A program made the translations under genes and the position numbers. Below are positions 60,601-64,000 of a stretch of 64,000 bases of DNA, piece after piece. The stretch's first letter is position 1; every line of letters starts with the position of its first letter. This DNA comes from Erythrophleum ivorense (taxonomy: Eukaryota > Streptophyta > Magnoliopsida > Fabales > Fabaceae). Below the pieces are notes generated by a model. That model did no database searches and was not told the DNA's origin. It saw nothing but the letters and a program-made list of their open reading frames with translations. The stretch is taken from assembly GCA_026724425.1 (NCBI GenBank), contig JAIUCV010000102.1, positions 1,674,001 to 1,738,000 of the forward strand, read 5' to 3'.

Positions 60601-63600
60601 TAACCTGAATACTTACCATTTGGAAAAAACTCATGCCATTGGTAGTTACGGATGTGCAAATTCATTATCATCTTTGTTGGCTTAATAAGGGGTAGTATCT
60701 GTTTTCAACATATAATGATAGTCAGCAATGCTTACAAAGAATCACAGTAGGAAGACTCTGTAACAGAGTAGACTCAGCAATATACCTCCACATAATAGTT
60801 GAAAGCAAGCTTGCTGATCAGTAGCATAATCCAGAAGGAAGTGTATCTGAGCATATATAAGTTACGCTAGAATAAGAGTTCCAAAAAATGTTGATAAAGT
60901 TAGATGAGGATAACAGGAAATGTGGTGATCACTCACTTGAAAAGAGAGAGCATGTCTTCATGCATACCTCTTCCTACATATAGTTTTGGCTACAAGATAG
61001 AAAAGCATAAAGAAACAAAGATGACAAAAAAAGTAAAAATCATTATATTTAAGTATCACATGAACAGTTTTAACACTTGCCTGAGCCCACCACATGATAA
61101 GCTTGATAATCCGCATGTCTGAACACTCCATGATTCTCCGGAATGGTGGAATGAGGAACAAGAAAGCAGCCAGTATGTTTGGTAACACGTAAAACGAAAC
61201 TGCGTACGTATAAAAAGACTTATCCTTCCAATCCCCAGTCCAAGTACTGAAGAACTTTACAACTCCACTTGGTCGTTGGACAGACTTTGAGTAGGCAATT
61301 GGGAGCAAAACCGCCCACATAGCTGCTACTGAGAATTTCAAAACGTAGCGCAGAATCTGAGAATACTTGAAATTCTTCCAGGCATTGAAGTTAAGGATGA
61401 TATCCAGTGCAGCTTTTGAAGAGGGAAACAGAGAACAAGGGACTACATTAGAACATTAAATCAGAAAAACTCTTCCTTGGGAAACAAGAAAGTACTGTGG
61501 AAATCACAACCTTGTAAGAGAGTCAGATACGCTGAGGTTATAAAAATGGTCAACACTTTTTTAAAGACATCTTTGTCAAAAATTGCAGCTGGAGATCCAG
61601 AACCATTCCATCCTACTATTATCATAGCCTGCAAAAGAATAAGGACAAAATCTGATCATTTGAAAGAAAAAATTGGTTTCAGACCAATCAACTCTATTTT
61701 AGAGAAATTAACTTTTACCTGAAAAGCCATGACAAAGAATATCCACATTCGATCAAAATCTCTGAAGAGGTTCCAGAATGTGCGTACTTCAACAAAGTTG
61801 GTTTTAGGCCTGCTCTTCCCGTAAGTGACTTGATTCAGCCTCTGCAATACATTTAGACCTACACGATCATGTTTCTGTAGTATCTCAAAATAGAAGGCTT
61901 ACAGAGAGACTGAAAGTCTCAGAACTTTACCAAAGTTAAATCAAATTACAAATGATATACCTCGTTCTGTGGGGTTATCTCGTCAGAGCTAAGGAAAAAA
62001 TCTGCCTTAGGGTCTAGAGGCCATCCTATCTTGAAACATTTCCTAGACCTTCAAATGAATAAGGAAGATGGCAATCAGAAACGATATCAAACAAGCGTGT
62101 CTAAAGATAATAGTTTAGGAGACTCACCAAAAGTATTCATTCAAATCATCGTAATTTCTCCATTGTGAATGGCTTGCTGTGCCTCCCTTGTTCCTTCTGG
62201 CTTCCTTCAAGGTAAGCACAATCATTTTCAGTCAAAAGAAAGTGTCCAGTTCCTAATGAGAATATGCAACATGAGTGTGATCTTGATATGCTTACCTTGC
62301 GTATGACTTGATAGATCGGAGTTATAACATTTCTCAGGAACGTTTCTTCATCAATAACTTCCTCTGTTTCATATGTCTCACCACTTACAGCTTCAGCATT
62401 GCTAAACAGGATTCCATAGACGTCATATGCCATCTTAAGAACAATAACAAAAAAAAAGGCATTTCAAACCATCCAGAAAGCTATGGGAAGTTTATGAATA
62501 TCTAATTCTACAGCTGAGAGAAAAAAAAACTTACATTATGAAATATATAGCAGATACATTCAGGCATGAATCTAACATTTGAGGCTTCACCCCATATTAG
62601 AAGATACAGGGAAATATAGATAAGCTGCAGCTGCTGTTCATCACAATCTTCTGGAAACCTTTTAAGAACCAAGTTGAAGCATACAACATCAGATATAAAA
62701 TCACTAGAAATTTTCACATAATCTAGATCAAGAATGTAACATACCTGAGATTAGACTTACAGTGCAAATATTTACACCAAGAGTAATAGTTTTTAAAAGT
62801 TTTGTCCATTAACTCGGTGACTGTGCTAGGGTTCAACTGCAAGAAACTTAACAACATTACTAACGAATCAGGGATAACAAAAAGATGTGTAGAAGACAAA
62901 TAGAAAGCAACACCTACAACAATGCTTACCTCATCATAATCTTCATTATCTCTGTTTCTAATATCAGCATTAGCAAGAAGCAATATTATGTGCTCCCTCT
63001 GATTCGCCACGCTCCCTCTCTTCAATCACCATATGAAGTGAAGTGAAACAAGAATGAATATACAACTCTTTGCATACAAAAGAACGTAAAGAAAAGAAAA
63101 ATTGCAAGAACATTACCTGAAAGCCGAACTGAGAAGCAAGCCATTCAAGAATGTCATTGAAACGCCTAGTTCTAGCCTTGCGCATTTCATCAGGGGCATT
63201 AGATGGCAAGTGAACTCTTCGTCTAGGAAGATTGCGCACATTACGAACAGCACTGAATGCAGCTTTGACCTATTTTGAACAAGAAAAACGTAAGAGTGAT
63301 AAGTATTTCTCTAGCATACTAATCTTATAGCACTTCAATACGCACCTCAGGAAGTTCCACAATTGCTGGTTTAGTCCCAACAGCATATAAAGGAAGAATG
63401 TTGTAGTGCTCATATCTATCCCTTTTCTTTTCAACTTCTTCTGCATATCTACGAGTCTAAAAATAACACAAGAAAGGCTTCAACAGAACAATCTCATAAA
63501 ACAAATCACTACAAGAATTTACTACTACTAGGCATGTAAACCGAACCTCATGATCAACTTTTGGAGAAGGTACAACAGTCTTCAGTACATCATACAAAAC

Positions 63601-64000
63601 CGAGGCAATTTGGTAAAGCCTTGCCATCTCCTCCCTTAAACATAAAAACAAAAGACAGACTAGGGCTTTAATATCACTACACTCAGCTTCTTGAATCTTT
63701 GCCAAGAGGAGTTAGGAAAGTGGCCTCACGGTTTTCTTGAAGTTTCTCCTTCTTTAATATACTTCTCATAAAAGTTCTGATAATATGCCTGAATTTCTCT
63801 AGGGTCGTTTTTTGCGAGCTGAGGCTTAGTTTCCTCTTCTTCCTGAAACAGATAAGGTAAGCTCTAAATGATGGTCAAGTAAAGTTGAATTTTTTTTAAC
63901 CTTCAACCAAGAAAGTATTTATGTACCTTCTCTAGTCTATGTAACAGATAAGTCTTAAACTGACGAACACCACGTCCACTCGATGTAGCATCCATCCTAT
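54646..64000 (-). CDS. GSL11: Callose (1,3-beta-glucan) synthase, GSL11/CalS6; 5' end beyond window
   Basis: I traced 41 exons, from 63927-64000 (partial) and 63730-63842 down to 55414-56211, 55280-55330, 54996-55181 and 54646-54891. They join in one open frame of 1834 residues, lacking about the first 85-90. The N part begins RMDATSSGRGVRQFKTYLLH and contains QLIYISLYLLIWGEASNVRF, typical of the FKS1-like domain. Next come the first membrane block, the large cytosolic GT48 glucan synthase region (GMMYYRQALELQCYQEV, FTRGEALQTIDMNQ, GLREHIFTG, FHYGHPDIFDRIFHITRGG) and a C-terminal membrane block (LPTGWAILL, WFPIVSEFQARLLFNQAFSR). The enzyme uses UDP-glucose at the plasma membrane to make callose at plates, plasmodesmata or pollen walls. 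The intron after exon 61081-61412 uses a GC donor. No lesion seen. Confidence 0.92.

Overview
The window is nuclear DNA of a crucifer (Brassicaceae) very close to Arabidopsis. It is AT-rich, with short GT-AG introns, plant-only families (extensin, callose synthase, FBD-type F-box, DC1 finger proteins) and a Mutator-like transposon. From memory, the gene order matches the lower arm of A. thaliana chromosome 3, about At3g59100 to At3g59280, shown in reverse. The proteins look close to but not identical with the A. thaliana ones, so I favour a sister species or a divergent accession. That is recollection, not a database search.

Layout. 1-1194: TXR1/PAM16, a mitochondrial import-motor subunit, on +. 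2064-4912: a two-exon extensin on - with an Ole e 1-like domain between two extensin arms. 5342-5746: one arm of a long inverted repeat, followed by about 4 kb of AT-rich intergenic DNA with a small transposon relic. 9830-16063: two convergent F-box/pirin pairs; the first F-box is a wreck, while the second F-box and both pirins are intact. 18472-18545: tRNA-Val(CAC). 18800-31271: five tandem FBD-type F-box genes on -, one carrying a frameshift. 31272-34995: intergenic DNA with transposon remnants. 34996-40213: ABCC10, an ABC transporter with 11 exons. 40531-44753: an apparently intact MULE with long terminal inverted repeats and a 985-residue transposase. 45045-49233: a tandem pair of DC1-domain genes, each broken at a different place. 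49790-52013: a receptor-like kinase. 53417-53802: the second arm of the inverted repeat, with a MITE against it. 54646-64000: GSL11 callose synthase, 41 exons in frame, running off the right edge.

How it fits together. These are unlinked housekeeping, cell-wall and defence-related genes, not an operon or pathway. What stands out is structural turnover: tandem duplication (F-box, pirin, DC1), decay of copies by frameshift or internal deletion, transposon insertion into a duplicated promoter, and a recent ~390-405 bp inverted repeat bracketing about 48 kb. I found no convincing new biological system. The best leads are the inverted-repeat bracket, the sandwiched extensin, the DC1 pair with complementary lesions, and the MULE with its near-matching paralogous empty site.
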